Of a stretch of DNA of 64,000 nt, positions 24,635-37,981 are shown in pieces. A program made the translations under genes and the position numbers. The first letter of the stretch is position 1; each line of letters begins with the position of its first letter. Source of the DNA: Microbacterium testaceum StLB037 (GTDB lineage Bacteria; Actinomycetota; Actinomycetes; Actinomycetales; Microbacteriaceae). The notes beneath the pieces were generated by a model. The model had not been told where the DNA came from, ran no database searches, and saw only the letters and a list, made by a program, of their open reading frames with translations. The DNA is taken from the NCBI RefSeq assembly GCF_000202635.1, contig NC_015125.1:992001-1056000 (forward strand). The letters run 5' to 3'.

Positions 24635-27600
24635 TTAGTTGTAGCTACCGGGCGTGAAGTCGTCCGTCGTGAAGCTGTCGAAATCGACGTAGCTCAGGTC
24701 GGCGTCGGAGTACGCACCGTCGGAGGCGAAGATGCGGTTGGGGTATCGCTCGCTCTTTGCCTCTTCCGTCGCCTCGACGGTGACGTTGCGGTACTTCGAC
24801 AGGCCCGTCCCCGCGGGGATGAGCTTTCCGATGATGACGTTCTCCTTGAGGCCGACGAGCGGGTCGCTCTTGCCCTCCATGGCCGCCTGCGTCAGGACGC
24901 GGGTGGTCTCCTGGAACGACGCGGCGGACAGCCACGACTCCGTCGCGAGCGACGCCTTCGTGATACCCATCAGCTCGGGACGACCGGACGCGGGACGCTT
25001 GCCCTCGCCGACCGTCTCGCGGTTGATGTTCTGGTACCGCTTGAAGTCGACGAGCTCACCCGGGAGCAGGTCGGTGTCGCCGTGGTCGACGACGGTGACC
25101 TTGCGCAGCATCTGGCGCACGATGACCTCGATGTGCTTGTCGTGGATCGGCACACCCTGCGAGCGGTACACGCCCTGGACGCCGTTCACGAGGTACTTCT
25201 GCACCTCGCGGGCACCCTGCACGCGCATGACCTCCTTGGGGTCGAGCGTTCCGACCTGCAGCGGCTCGCCGACCGTGACGTGCTGGCCGTCCTCGACCAG
25301 GAGCGTCGCGCGCTTCAGGACGGGGTAGACCACGGGCTCGTCGCCGTTGTCGGGCGTGAGGATGACCTTCTTGGCCTTGTCGGTCTCGTCGATCGTGATG
25401 CGACCATCCGCCTCGGCGATCGGCGACGCACCCTTGGGGGTACGGGCCTCGAAGAGCTCCTGCACGCGGGGCAGACCCTGCGTGATGTCATCGGCCGACG
25501 CGGACCCACCGGTGTGGAAGGTACGCATCGTCAGCTGGGTACCGGGCTCACCGATCGACTGGGCCGCGATGATGCCGACGGCCTCGCCGATGTCGACGAT
25601 CTTTCCGGTGGCGAGCGAACGGCCGTAGCACTTCGCGCAGACACCGACGGCCGAGTCGCAGGTAAGCACGGAGCGGACCTTGATCGACTCGATGCCCCCC
25701 TCGACCAGCTTGTCGATGAGCACGTCGCCCACGTCGTCGCCGGCCTCGGCGAGAACGGTGCCCTGCGCGTCGACGACAGCGGTCGCCAGCGTGCGGGCGA
25801 ACACCGAGTTCTCGACGTTCGCGTCCTTGACCAGCGCGCCGCTCGAGTCGGCTGCGGCGATCGGGAGCTCGAGGCCCTTCGACGTGCCGCAGTCCTCTTC
25901 GCGGATGATGACGTCCTGCGAGACGTCCACCAGACGACGCGTCAGGTAACCCGAGTCGGCCGTACGGAGGGCCGTGTCGGCCAGACCCTTACGGGCACCG
26001 TGGGTCGCGATGAAGTACTCGGCGACCGACAGACCCTCGCGGTACGAGGAGATGATCGGACGCGGGATGATCTCACCCTTGGGGTTGTTCACCAGGCCTC
26101 GCATACCCGCGATGTTGCGGATCTGCAGCCAGTTACCACGGGCGCCCGACGAGACCATGCGGTTGATGGTGTTGTCGGCGGGGAAGTTGTCCCGCATCGC
26201 CTTCTGGACCTCGTCGGTGGCCTCGGTCCAGATCTTGATGAGCTCCTGACGACGCTCGGCGTCGGTGGTGAGACCCTTCTCGTACTGCGCCTGGACCTTC
26301 GCGGCCTGCTTCTCGTAGCCGCCCACGATCTCCGCCTTGTTCGGCGGGGTGAGGATGTCGCTCAGCGCCACCGTGACACCCGAACGGGTGGCCCAGTAGA
26401 AGCCGGCGTCCTTGATCCGGTCGAGCGATGCCGCGACCTCGACCTTGGGGTACTCCTCCGCCAGCTTGTTGACGATCTGCGAGAGCTTGCCCTTGTCGGC
26501 CTGCTCGCGGACGAACGGGTAGCCCTTGGGGAGCGTCGCGTTGAAGATCGCCTGACCGAGCGAGGCGTCGACGAGGCCGTGCTTGTCGTAGCCCTCGGGC
26601 GCCTGGCCCTCGAGGAACGTCAGGCCGGGGATGCGGATGCGCGCCTTGGCCTGCAGGTCGAGGGTGCCCTCGTCCTTGGCCAGGATCGCCTCGCCCACGG
26701 AACCGAACGCACGACCCTCGCCCGCCGCACCCTCCTTGAGGGTGGTGAGGTGGTGCAGACCGATGATCATGTCCTGCGAGGGCAGGGTGACCGGGCGGCC
26801 GTCCGACGGCTTCAGGATGTTGTTCGAGGCGAGCATCAGCACGCGGGCCTCGGCCTGAGCCTCGACCGACAGGGGCAGGTGGACGGCCATCTGGTCACCG
26901 TCGAAGTCGGCGTTGAACGCCGCGCAGACGAGCGGGTGCAGCTGGATCGCCTTGCCCTCGACGAGCTGGGGCTCGAACGCCTGGATGCCGAGACGGTGCA
27001 GGGTGGGTGCACGGTTCAGCAGCACGGGGCGCTCGCGGATGATCTCTTCGAGCACGTCCCAGACCTCGGGACGGTAGCGCTCGACGGCGCGCTTGGCGGC
27101 CTTGATGTTCTGCGAGTGACCGAGGTCGATCAGGCGCTTGATGACGAACGGCTTGAAGAGCTCGAGGGCCATCTGCTTGGGCAGACCGCACTGGTGCAGC
27201 TTCAGCTGGGGTCCGACGATGATGACCGAACGACCCGAGTAGTCGACGCGCTTTCCGAGCAGGTTCTGGCGGAAACGACCCTGCTTACCCTTGAGCATGT
27301 CGCTCAGGGACTTCAGGGCGCGGTTGCCGGTACCGGTGACGGGGCGACCACGGCGACCGTTGTCGAACAGTGCGTCGACGGCCTCCTGCAGCATGCGCTT
27401 CTCGTTGTTGACGATGATCTCGGGGGCACCGAGGTCGATCAGGCGACGGAGGCGGTTGTTGCGGTTGATCACGCGACGGTAGAGGTCGTTCAGGTCGGAG
27501 GTCGCGAAGCGGCCACCGTCGAGCTGGACCATCGGGCGCAGCTCCGGCGGGATCACCGGAACGACGTCGAGCACCATCGAGGCCGGCGACATGCCGGTCT

Positions 27601-28510
27601 GCAGGAACGAGTTGACGACCTTGAGGCGCTTGATCGCGCGGATCTTGCGCTGACCCTTGCCCTCGGAGATCTGCAGGTGGAGGCTGTCGGCCTCGGCCTG
27701 CAGGTCGAAGGTCTCGAGGCGACGCTTGATCGACTCGGCACCCATGTGGGCCTCGAAGTACTGGCCGAAGCGGTCCTGGAGCTCGTGGAAGACGTCGTCC
27801 TCGGGCTTGAGGGCGCCGACCTCGAGCGTGCGGAAGTCCTCCCACACGCGCTCGAGCTTCGCGATCTGCTCGTCCGCGTTCTTGCGGGCGGCCGTCATGT
27901 CCTTCTCGGCGGCGTCCTTGACCTTCTTCTTCTGGTCCGCCTTGGCGCCCTCCGCCTCCAGGGCGGCGAGCTCCTCCTCGAGCTTGGCCAGGCGCGCGGC
28001 GATGCGGGCATCGCGGCGGTCGCCGAGCGTCTTCAGCTCGAGACGGATGTTGTTCTCCTGCGTGGCCAGGTCGCGGTGACGAGCATCCTCGTCAACCGAG
28101 ATCACCATGTAGGCGGCGAAGTAGATGACCTTCTCGAGGTCCTTCGGCGCCATGTCGAGCAGGTAGCCCAGGCGCGAGGGCACGCCCTTGAAGTACCAGA
28201 TGTGCGTGACGGGCGCGGCGAGCTCGATGTGGCCCATGCGCTCACGGCGGACCGAGGACTTGGTGACCTCGACGCCGCAGCGCTCGCAGACGATGCCCTT
28301 GAAGCGCACGCGCTTGTACTTTCCGCAGGCGCACTCCCAGTCGCGGGAGGGTCCGAAGATCTGCTCGCCGAAGAGGCCGTCCTTCTCGGGCTTCAGCGTG
28401 CGGTAGTTGATCGTCTCGGGCTTCTTGACCTCACCGAAGGACCAACGACGGATGTCGTCGGCGGTGGCCAGACCGATACGGATCTGATCGAAAGTGGTTG
28501 ATTCGAGCAC
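24635..28510 (-). CDS. rpoC: DNA-directed RNA polymerase subunit beta'
   Basis: Catalytic subunit of RNA polymerase. The 1291 residues are full length for actinobacteria. The N-terminal zinc site ([20 protein letters not shown]), the clamp, the active-site loop NADFDGDQM, the rim helices and the second zinc region ([14 protein letters not shown]) are all present. It starts with GTG at 28510 behind AGGAGA, 56 nt after rpoB. It is the last gene of the rpoBC unit. Confidence 0.98.
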   Translation of the reverse strand: MLESTTFDQIRIGLATADDIRRWSFGEVKKPETINYRTLKPEKDGLFGEQIFGPSRDWECACGKYKRVRFKGIVCERCGVEVTKSSVRRERMGHIELAAPVTHIWYFKGVPSRLGYLLDMAPKDLEKVIYFAAYMVISVDEDARHRDLATQENNIRLELKTLGDRRDARIAARLAKLEEELAALEAEGAKADQKKKVKDAAEKDMTAARKNADEQIAKLERVWEDFRTLEVGALKPEDDVFHELQDRFGQYFEAHMGAESIKRRLETFDLQAEADSLHLQISEGKGQRKIRAIKRLKVVNSFLQTGMSPASMVLDVVPVIPPELRPMVQLDGGRFATSDLNDLYRRVINRNNRLRRLIDLGAPEIIVNNEKRMLQEAVDALFDNGRRGRPVTGTGNRALKSLSDMLKGKQGRFRQNLLGKRVDYSGRSVIIVGPQLKLHQCGLPKQMALELFKPFVIKRLIDLGHSQNIKAAKRAVERYRPEVWDVLEEIIRERPVLLNRAPTLHRLGIQAFEPQLVEGKAIQLHPLVCAAFNADFDGDQMAVHLPLSVEAQAEARVLMLASNNILKPSDGRPVTLPSQDMIIGLHHLTTLKEGAAGEGRAFGSVGEAILAKDEGTLDLQAKARIRIPGLTFLEGQAPEGYDKHGLVDASLGQAIFNATLPKGYPFVREQADKGKLSQIVNKLAEEYPKVEVAASLDRIKDAGFYWATRSGVTVALSDILTPPNKAEIVGGYEKQAAKVQAQYEKGLTTDAERRQELIKIWTEATDEVQKAMRDNFPADNTINRMVSSGARGNWLQIRNIAGMRGLVNNPKGEIIPRPIISSYREGLSVAEYFIATHGARKGLADTALRTADSGYLTRRLVDVSQDVIIREEDCGTSKGLELPIAAADSSGALVKDANVENSVFARTLATAVVDAQGTVLAEAGDDVGDVLIDKLVEGGIESIKVRSVLTCDSAVGVCAKCYGRSLATGKIVDIGEAVGIIAAQSIGEPGTQLTMRTFHTGGSASADDITQGLPRVQELFEARTPKGASPIAEADGRITIDETDKAKKVILTPDNGDEPVVYPVLKRATLLVEDGQHVTVGEPLQVGTLDPKEVMRVQGAREVQKYLVNGVQGVYRSQGVPIHDKHIEVIVRQMLRKVTVVDHGDTDLLPGELVDFKRYQNINRETVGEGKRPASGRPELMGITKASLATESWLSAASFQETTRVLTQAAMEGKSDPLVGLKENVIIGKLIPAGTGLSKYRNVTVEATEEAKSERYPNRIFASDGAYSDADLSYVDFDSFTTDDFTPGSYN

Positions 28511-28566
28511 TGGTTCTCCTGTGTCGGAATTCTCTGAAATCTGAGCTGGGTCGCTGAGCTGGGAGC

Positions 28567-32061
<3,495 letters not shown>

Positions 32062-32229
32062 GGGAATAACCTCCAGAAGCCCGGGCGAGGGGCTCGTGAT
32101 TCCTTGTCGTCAGGTGGAGTGCGTTCCTGCCCCGATAACCTGCTCGTCACACACCGCGGTGAAGCGGGGACGGACAGGCTCAGCCGACCACCATATGAGG
32201 GCAGGGGGAATCGAGGAGCGCAAAGTCCA

Positions 32230-32258
32230 AGCATACGCGGGAGGACTCGCCGTGTCCA
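32230..32258 (-). promoter_or_regulatory. rpoB: Probable rpoB promoter
   Basis: On the minus strand TGGACA (32253-32258), a 17-nt spacer and TATGCT (32230-32235). The transcript would start near 32223, giving an rpoB leader of about 160 nt. Confidence 0.55.
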
Positions 32259-32267
32259 GTCCAATTC

Positions 32268-32296
32268 TTGACGCGTTTGCGGACCTGCGGTATAAC
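32268..32296 (+). promoter_or_regulatory. Consensus-like promoter pointing away from rpoB, antisense to pxpBC
   Basis: TTGACG (32268-32273), a 17-nt spacer and TATAAC (32291-32296): the best sigma70-type match I saw in the window. Downstream on this strand no real gene starts; the sequence runs antisense into the 3' end of the pxpBC gene. Confidence 0.5.
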
Positions 32297-32333
32297 CGCG
32301 TGCGCCCGTCGAGCATTCCCTCTGCGCAGGGCG

Positions 32334-33917
32334 TCAGACGCGCCGGAACCGCACGCGATCACCGGCCCGGGCCTGCCCCCACGCGTCGAGAGTGGCATCC
32401 GTCACCACGGCGATCACGGGGTATCCACCGGTCACGGGGCCGTCGGCCAGCAGCACGACCGGCCGCCCGTGCGGAGGGACCTGGATCGCCCCGGGACGCA
32501 TGCCCTCGCTCGGCAGCTCGTCGGAGCGGAGCCGGGGCAGCCCCGGCCCGTCGAGACGGACGCCGACGCGATCGGCGTGCGTCGACACCTCCCACTCCGT
32601 GTCGATGAGCATCGACAGCGCCTCGGGGGCGAACCAGTCCGCGCGAGGGCCGGCCGCGACCTCGACCTCGATGAGGGCCGACGGAACGGACCAGGGGAAG
32701 ACGTCGAGAACGGGGATCCCGGATGCCGGGACCCCGGCGTCCAGGACATCGCCGGCGCGCACCGGCGCGGGACCGAGACCCGCGAGCACGTCGCGGGACC
32801 GCGAGCCCAGCGCGGCGGGCGCCACGACTCCCCCGCGCAGAGCGAGGTAGGAGCGCAGCCCGGCACGGGGAGGTGCGATCGAGAGGTCGGCGCCGGCGGG
32901 GACCCGGACCGGGACGTAGAGGTCGCGGGCTCGTCCGCCGACGTGCAGCTCGGTCAGCGCACCGGTCACGCACACCCAGGTATCGACCTCGGCCCGGGCG
33001 CGAAAGCCCCCGAGAGCGATCTCGAGGCCCGCGGCATCCTCGACGTTTCCGACGAGGCGGTTGGCGATGCGGAGCGCGGAGCGGTCGAGAGCCCCCGATC
33101 GCGCGACGCCGAGGGCGGCGCGACCGGCGCGCCCGAGATCCTGCACGGTGGTGAACCCGCCGGCGGCGAGGACGCGGAGGGCGGCGCGGGGACGCGAGGG
33201 GGCGACCGAGGAGGCTGAGGTCGTCGAAGCCTCCGCGACCATCGACGGGGTTCCGGTCCCTTCGACGGGCTCAGGGACCTGGGTGGAAGCCGCGGCGATC
33301 CGGGCGCGCTCGGGCACGAAGCGCACACGCGCGCGAGGAGGAAGCAGCACCGGGCGGGCGGCATCCGGATCGAAGAGGACCGCGTCGGTCGTCCCGATCA
33401 GTCGCCAGCCTCCCGGGGTCTCACGGGGATACGCGCCGCTGAAGGCACCCGCGAGGCCCACCGCCCCCGCCGGAACGCGGGTGCGCGGCTGGGCGAGACG
33501 CGGAACGTCGAACGACCAGTCCTCGCTCACCAGGTAGCCGAAGCCGGGGGCGAAGCCCGTGAAGGCGACGGTCCACTCCGGGGTGGAGTGGCGGGCGATG
33601 AGGTCCGCGACCGGGATGCCGAGGAGCTCGGCGGTCTCGTCGAGGTCGGCGCCGTCGTAACGGATCGGCATCTCGACGAGGGGGCCCGGGGTCGTGGCAT
33701 CCGGAGTCTGCCGGGCGGCGGCGCGGATCCAGGAGCGGACCGCATCCGAGGAGATGCGCGCGGGATCGAACGCGACGAGCACGGTGCGCGCCGCGGGGAC
33801 GAGGTCGTCGATACCGGCGGGCGGGTCCACGGCGAGCGCCGCGTGCAGCGTGAGGACGTCCGCGAGGTCGGCGACCTCGGCGAGGACGGCGCGCTCCCCC
33901 ATCGGGAGCAGCGTCAC
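32334..33917 (-). CDS. Fused 5-oxoprolinase subunits B and C (PxpB-PxpC, KipI-KipA type)
   Basis: With PxpA this protein forms the ATP-dependent 5-oxoprolinase that opens 5-oxo-L-proline to glutamate. Residues 1-~215 are the PxpB/KipI domain (LPMGERAVL, FTGFAPGFGYL, PRETPGGWRLIGTT). A Ser/Ala/Pro-rich linker (~215-245) leads to the PxpC/KipA domain (~246-527: LAAGGFTTVQDLGRAG, GALDRSALRIANRLVGN, SEGMRPGAIQVPPHGRPVVLLADGPVTGGYPVIAVV). B and C are separate genes in many bacteria, but fusions are known. I use GTG 33917, which overlaps the pxpA stop (GTGA); the GTG one codon upstream is equally possible. Confidence 0.9.
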   Translation of the reverse strand: MTLLPMGERAVLAEVADLADVLTLHAALAVDPPAGIDDLVPAARTVLVAFDPARISSDAVRSWIRAAARQTPDATTPGPLVEMPIRYDGADLDETAELLGIPVADLIARHSTPEWTVAFTGFAPGFGYLVSEDWSFDVPRLAQPRTRVPAGAVGLAGAFSGAYPRETPGGWRLIGTTDAVLFDPDAARPVLLPPRARVRFVPERARIAAASTQVPEPVEGTGTPSMVAEASTTSASSVAPSRPRAALRVLAAGGFTTVQDLGRAGRAALGVARSGALDRSALRIANRLVGNVEDAAGLEIALGGFRARAEVDTWVCVTGALTELHVGGRARDLYVPVRVPAGADLSIAPPRAGLRSYLALRGGVVAPAALGSRSRDVLAGLGPAPVRAGDVLDAGVPASGIPVLDVFPWSVPSALIEVEVAAGPRADWFAPEALSMLIDTEWEVSTHADRVGVRLDGPGLPRLRSDELPSEGMRPGAIQVPPHGRPVVLLADGPVTGGYPVIAVVTDATLDAWGQARAGDRVRFRRV

Positions 33918-34666
33918 CACGGCGCGTGCACCTCGACCCCGGCGTCGTCGAGGGCCGCGCGGACGGCTCGGGCCATCGAGACCGCCGAGGGCGTGTCGCC
34001 GTGCAGGCACAGCGAGGCGGCGTCGACGGCGATGCGCGTGCCACTGACGGTCTCGACGTCTCCGTCTCGCACGAGCCGCAGCGCGCGCTCGGCGACCTGG
34101 GCCGGATCGTCGATGAGCGCCCCGGGCTCGCCGCGCGGCACGAGACCACCGGCGATCGTGTACCCCCGGTCGAGGAACGCCTCGTGGACGAAGGGCAGAC
34201 CCGCGGATGCCGCGACGTCGGCGACCACGCCCGGGAGGCCGAGCACCGGGAGGGCGCGTCCGAGGCGCGACGACAGGTCGGCGACCGCTTCGACGACCGC
34301 CCGCGCGTGCTCGGCGTCGTCGCGGACGGCGTGGTAGAGCGCTCCGTGCGGCTTGACGTAGCGCAGGTCCGCACCGGCGGCCACGAGGGCGTCGAGCTGC
34401 GCGGCGACGCTCTCGCGAAGATCGGCGGCCGCGGGGTGTCGACGGAGACGGCCGAAGTTCGCGCGGTCGTCGTACGAGGGGTGGGCGCCGACGGCGACAT
34501 CGAACCGCGCGGCCCGTGCGACGGCCTCGCGCATCGAGGCGGGATCCCCCGCGTGCCCGCCGCACGCGACGTTGGCGCTGGAGATGACGGCGAACATCGC
34601 CTCGTCGTCGGCGGTCGGCATCCCGTCGACGGTCTCTCCGAGGTCGGCGTTCAGGTCCACGCGCAT
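33914..34666 (-). CDS. pxpA: 5-oxoprolinase subunit A (LamB/YcsF family)
   Basis: 250 residues with the family signature from the first codon: MRVDLNADLGE, SSANVACGGHAGDP, VGAHPSYDD, RYVKPHGALYH and DAASLCLHGDT. It works with the downstream PxpB-PxpC fusion, removing 5-oxoproline formed spontaneously from glutamine and glutamyl peptides. A -10 box TAGCGT stands 6 nt before the ATG, so the pair is probably a leaderless two-gene operon. The neighbouring peptide transporter fits a role in recycling peptide-derived amino acids, though this is only a context argument. Confidence 0.95.
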   Translation of the reverse strand: MRVDLNADLGETVDGMPTADDEAMFAVISSANVACGGHAGDPASMREAVARAARFDVAVGAHPSYDDRANFGRLRRHPAAADLRESVAAQLDALVAAGADLRYVKPHGALYHAVRDDAEHARAVVEAVADLSSRLGRALPVLGLPGVVADVAASAGLPFVHEAFLDRGYTIAGGLVPRGEPGALIDDPAQVAERALRLVRDGDVETVSGTRIAVDAASLCLHGDTPSAVSMARAVRAALDDAGVEVHAPW

Positions 34667-34672
34667 GCTGCC

Positions 34673-34678
34673 ACGCTA
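34673..34678 (-). promoter_or_regulatory. pxpA: -10 box TAGCGT, leaderless start of pxpA
   Basis: TAGCGT on the minus strand, 6 nt before the ATG at 34666. Confidence 0.5.
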
Positions 34679-34701
34679 GCGGCGCGCGGCGGGCGGGGAC
34701 T

Positions 34702-34787
34702 GCGCGCCGCACGGCTCCTGCAGATCCGGCGCGACGGGCACCCGCCGACACCCGCGGGCGCGGATCTGCAGGAGTCGTGCGCCGCGC
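34702..34787. repeat. Long inverted repeat in the gene-free stretch between pxpA and the ABC ATPase
   Basis: Arms 34702-34728 and 34761-34787 are complementary at 25 of 27 positions (one of the two mismatches can form a G-U pair) around a 32-nt loop. The core reads CTCCTGCAGATCCG. It lies in a 342-nt region without genes and would form a very stable hairpin in either strand. Confidence 0.8.
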
Positions 34788-34859
34788 CGCGGGGGCGGCG
34801 GCACGCCCGCGGCGGGATCTCCCGCGGCGGCTCAGCCCTGCCCGGGGTCGGGGGCGGTG

Positions 34860-34935
34860 CACATCTCCTGCAGAACGCGCTCCTTGGTCCCTCCCGGCCG
34901 GCGAGGATGCGGATGTGCAGGAGTCGTGCGTCCGC
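34860..34935. repeat. Degenerate second copy of the CTCCTGCAG inverted repeat
   Basis: CTCCTGCAG recurs at 34865-34873. GGATGTGCAGGAGTCGTGCG at 34911-34930 matches GGATCTGCAGGAGTCGTGCG at 34762-34781 except for one base. The arms pair only partly, so it looks like a decayed copy of the 34702-34787 element. Confidence 0.6.
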
Positions 34936-35008
34936 CGGCGCGTTACGTCCGCGTGACGATCGGCCGGAAAGGCTGGGCAGGAGCGCCCGGGCGGGACAGG
35001 ATGGAGGG

Positions 35009-36676
35009 ATGACCTCCGATGTCGCCGGTCCCCCCGCTCCGGCATCCCCCCTGCCCCTTCTCTCCGTCCGCGATCTCGCGGTCGACTTCGCCACCATGGA
35101 CGGCCCCGTGCGCGCCGTCGACGGGGTGAATCTCGACATCCACGCGGGTGAGACCATCGCCATCGTCGGCGAGTCCGGCTCCGGCAAGTCGACCACCGCC
35201 ATGGCGATCATCGGCCTGCTGGCCTCCGGTGGCCGCGTCGCCCGCGGGCAGATCCTGCTCGACGGCGAAGACCTCACGACCTTCGGCGAGGCCCGCATGC
35301 GCCAGGTGCGCGGGAGGCAGATCGGTCTCGTACCGCAGGACCCGATGTCGAATCTCAACCCCGTCGCGAAGATCGGCACGCAGGTCGCCGAAACGCTCCT
35401 CGCCCACGGACTCGCCGACCGCTCGAGTGTGAAGGGCAAGGTCGTCGAGGCGCTCGAGGCCGCCGGACTTCCGGATGCCGAACAGCGCGCGACGCAGTAC
35501 CCGCACGAGTTCTCGGGCGGCATGCGTCAGCGCGCGCTCATCGCGATCGGCCTCGCGTGCCGGCCGCGCCTGCTCATCGCGGACGAGCCGACCAGCGCCC
35601 TCGACGTGACCGTGCAGCAGACGATCCTGGACCAGATCGACAAGCAGACGAACGAGCTCGGCGCCGCCGTGCTGCTCATCACGCACGACCTCGGCCTCGC
35701 CGCCGAGCGCGCGTCGAAGGTCGTCGTGATGCACCGCGGACGCGTGGTCGAGCAGGGCCCGGCGCGGCAGATCCTGGAGAGCCCGCAGCACGCGTACACG
35801 AAGTCCCTCGTGGCGGCTGCCCCGTCGGTCGCGGCGGTGCGCCTGCGCCCCGAGGACTTCCGCAGCGAGCGGCCCGTCGAAGTCGCGCGCGACAACATCG
35901 TCAAGATCCAGGGCCTCACCAAGGTGTACCCCGTGCGCGGTCGCGGTGAGGACTTCCGCGCCGTCGACGACGTCTCGCTGTCGATCCCGCGCGGTCAGAC
36001 GGTGGCGATCGTCGGCGAGTCCGGATCGGGCAAGACCACCACGGCCCGGATGCTGCTCAAGGTCGTCGAGCCGACAAGCGGCTCGATCCGCTTCGACGGC
36101 CAGGACGTGTCGACGTTGAAGGGCGACGCCCTGCGGCAGTTCCGCCAGAAGGTCCAGCCGATCTTCCAGGACCCGTACTCGAGCCTGAACCCCATGTTCA
36201 CGATCGAACGGATCGTCGAGGAGCCCCTCTCCTTCTACAAGCGCGGCTCGAAGGCCGACCGATCGAAGCGCGTGCGTCAGCTGATGGACGACGTTGCCCT
36301 GCCGGCATCCATGCTCCGTCGCTATCCCTCGGAGCTGTCGGGCGGGCAGCGGCAGCGCGTCGCGATCGCCCGCGCCCTGGCTCTCTCGCCCGAGCTCATC
36401 GTGTGCGACGAGCCCGTGTCGGCGCTCGACGTGCTCGTGCAGGCGCAGATCCTCGACCTGCTCGGCGACCTGCAGCGCGAGTACGGCCTCAGCTACCTCT
36501 TCATCTCGCACGACCTCGCGGTGGTGCGCCTGATCAGCGACTACGTCTGCGTCATGAAGGACGGGCGCCTGGTCGAGGCGGCATCCAGCGAAGAGGTCTT
36601 CACCAACCCGCGCGACCCGTACACGCGGCGGCTGCTCGCGTCGATCCCGGGGAACGAGTTGGGGCTCGCGGGCTGA
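35009..36676 (+). CDS. Peptide/nickel-type ABC transporter ATPase, two nucleotide-binding domains fused (DppD-DppF type)
   Basis: 555 residues with two complete ABC domains. Domain 1 has Walker A GESGSGKS (54-61), signature FSGGMRQRA and Walker B LLIADEP. Domain 2 has Walker A GESGSGKT near 335-342, signature LSGGQRQRV and Walker B LIVCDEP. Both carry the oligopeptide C-terminal tails (..[16 protein letters not shown]). It would energise import through the two permeases encoded at 37022-38982. I start at ATG 35009 ([11 protein letters not shown]), shortly before the first domain; GGAGGG abuts the codon and CAGGAT stands 6 nt upstream as a possible -10. The gene faces the permease genes, an unusual arrangement. 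Confidence 0.92.
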   Translation: MTSDVAGPPAPASPLPLLSVRDLAVDFATMDGPVRAVDGVNLDIHAGETIAIVGESGSGKSTTAMAIIGLLASGGRVARGQILLDGEDLTTFGEARMRQVRGRQIGLVPQDPMSNLNPVAKIGTQVAETLLAHGLADRSSVKGKVVEALEAAGLPDAEQRATQYPHEFSGGMRQRALIAIGLACRPRLLIADEPTSALDVTVQQTILDQIDKQTNELGAAVLLITHDLGLAAERASKVVVMHRGRVVEQGPARQILESPQHAYTKSLVAAAPSVAAVRLRPEDFRSERPVEVARDNIVKIQGLTKVYPVRGRGEDFRAVDDVSLSIPRGQTVAIVGESGSGKTTTARMLLKVVEPTSGSIRFDGQDVSTLKGDALRQFRQKVQPIFQDPYSSLNPMFTIERIVEEPLSFYKRGSKADRSKRVRQLMDDVALPASMLRRYPSELSGGQRQRVAIARALALSPELIVCDEPVSALDVLVQAQILDLLGDLQREYGLSYLFISHDLAVVRLISDYVCVMKDGRLVEAASSEEVFTNPRDPYTRRLLASIPGNELGLAG

Positions 36677-36713
36677 CGCGCGGGCCGGGGGCGGTGGTGG
36701 CTCTGCTCGCGGA

Positions 36714-36796
36714 GCATGTCCCACTTATGACGGTGCATGTCTCAGAAATGGCCGGCACAGCGGGCGCCGACCAGCCATTAATGGGACATGGATGCC
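36714..36796. repeat. 83-bp repeat, copy 1, with inverted ends
   Basis: First of two 83-bp copies (about 92 % identical, 7 differences). The ends are inverted: CATGTCCCA at the left and TGGGACATG near the right. The central part (AAATGGCCGGC...GCGCCGACCAGCCAT) is conserved. It lies just after the ATPase gene in a 345-nt stretch without genes. Confidence 0.85.
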
Positions 36797-36817
36797 GCGT
36801 GTGCCGGTTGCAAGGGT

Positions 36818-36900
36818 GCATGTCCCACTGATGACGGTGTATGTCCCGGAAATGGCCGGCCCAGCGGGCGCCGACCAGCCATAAGTGGGACATGGATGCC
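36818..36900. repeat. 83-bp repeat, copy 2, with perfect 11-bp inverted ends
   Basis: Second copy. The ends CATGTCCCACT (36819-36829) and AGTGGGACATG (36884-36894) are perfect inverted repeats. Copies 1 and 2 are direct repeats 104 bp apart (start to start). The organisation recalls the ends of a transposable element or a MITE, but no transposase gene is present. Confidence 0.85.
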
Positions 36901-36970
36901 GGGACACCGACGCCGGGACATGGATGCCGGGACACCGACGCCGGGACATGGATGCCGGGACACCGACGCC
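36887..36970. repeat. Six perfect alternating 14-bp units (3 x 28 bp)
   Basis: GGGACATGGATGCC and GGGACACCGACGCC alternate three times without a single error. The array grows out of the right end of the second 83-bp copy, whose last 14 bases are its first unit. There are no spacers, so it is not a CRISPR array. Confidence 0.9.
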
Positions 36971-37021
36971 GCGGCCCCGACCCGCGCGAGCGGGACGGGG
37001 CCGAAGCAGCGCGGCGAAGGG

Positions 37022-37981
37022 TTACCGCGCCCGCGTGCGCGGGTCCATCGCCTCGCGGAGCGACTCGCCGAGCAGGGTGAAGCCCAGCGCCGTGACGGCG
37101 ATGCAGATGCCGGGGAGGAACGCGAGCCACGGGGCGATCGCGAGCTCCGCCTGCGCGTAGGTGAGCATGCGGCCCCACTCGGCGGTCTGCGGCAGGCCGC
37201 CGCCGAGGCCCAGGAACGACAGCGCCGCGGCGTCGATCACGGCGGTCGCGAGCGTCAGCGTGCCCTGCACGATGACCGGGCCGACGCTGTTGGGAAGGAC
37301 ATGGGTCATCGTGATCGTGCGGCGGCTGAGGCCCAGGGTCTGCGCCGACAGCACGTAGTCGGCGCCGCGCTGCTGCAGCATCGAGGCGCGCAGGAGCCGC
37401 GCGAACACCGGGACCTGCGACGCGCCGATGGCGATCATGATCGCGAGCTGGCTCTGTCCGAGGATCGCGGCGATCGACACCGCGAGCAGCAGGTTCGGCA
37501 CCGACAGCAGGATGTCGACGAAGCGCATGACGAGAGCGTCGACCCACCCGCCGAACATGCCGGCGAGCAGCCCCAGGAACATCCCGCCGATCAGGCCGAG
37601 AGCGGTCGAGATGACACCGATCTGCAGCGATGCCTGCGCACCCCAGATGAGCTTGGACAGCACGTCGCCGCCGAATCGGTCGAGGCCGAGGGGGAACTCC
37701 GCCATCTCCCCGGGGCCGGGGATGTCGGTCGGGGTGATGAAACGCTGGCCCGGTAGCGACTCGGCCGGGTAGGGCGCGAGCAGGGGCGCCAGGGCGGCGA
37801 CGAGCAGGAAGGCCAGCACGATGATCGCGCCGATCCAGGCGACGGGACTGTGCCGGAGCCGCCGGAACACGTCGTGCCAGAAGCCGCCGCGCGTCTGGGC
37901 GGAGAGCAGCTGCGCGTCCACCACGGCGTTGTCGTCGACGGGACCGCCGCTGGGGGCGGGAGGGAGGATCGAAGAGCTCAC
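37022..37981 (-). CDS. Peptide/nickel-type ABC transporter permease (DppC/OppC family)
   Basis: 319 residues. A cytoplasmic N-terminus is followed by a first helix (VAWIGAIIVLAFLLVAALAPLLAP), the extracytoplasmic loop with the family GxDxxGRD-like region (here LGLDRFGGDVLSKLIWGAQASL), and five more helices. The EAA-type loop reads ARLLRASMLQQRGADYVLSAQTLGLS. I use GTG 37981, which overlaps the stop of the preceding permease gene (GTGA); the longer in-frame version runs inside that gene. It ends 51 nt from the 14-bp repeat array. Confidence 0.93.
   Translation of the reverse strand: MSSSILPPAPSGGPVDDNAVVDAQLLSAQTRGGFWHDVFRRLRHSPVAWIGAIIVLAFLLVAALAPLLAPYPAESLPGQRFITPTDIPGPGEMAEFPLGLDRFGGDVLSKLIWGAQASLQIGVISTALGLIGGMFLGLLAGMFGGWVDALVMRFVDILLSVPNLLLAVSIAAILGQSQLAIMIAIGASQVPVFARLLRASMLQQRGADYVLSAQTLGLSRRTITMTHVLPNSVGPVIVQGTLTLATAVIDAAALSFLGLGGGLPQTAEWGRMLTYAQAELAIAPWLAFLPGICIAVTALGFTLLGESLREAMDPRTRAR

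Noticed and set aside
24029..28501. Open frame of 1490 codons on the plus strand opposite rpoC
   Set aside because: Antisense shadow of rpoC with the same biased composition and no ribosome binding site or domain.
32334..35045. A 903-residue protein covering pxpBC and pxpA
   Set aside because: The N-terminal part is an out-of-frame reading of pxpA; the GTGA overlap marks the real start at 33917.
36887..36970. CRISPR array
   Set aside because: Units are contiguous with no unique spacers and there are no cas genes; it is a simple tandem repeat.
36600..37547. Coding frames over the repeat island
   Set aside because: Frames such as those giving MSRHPCPG-type repeats merely translate the DNA repeats and lack start signals.
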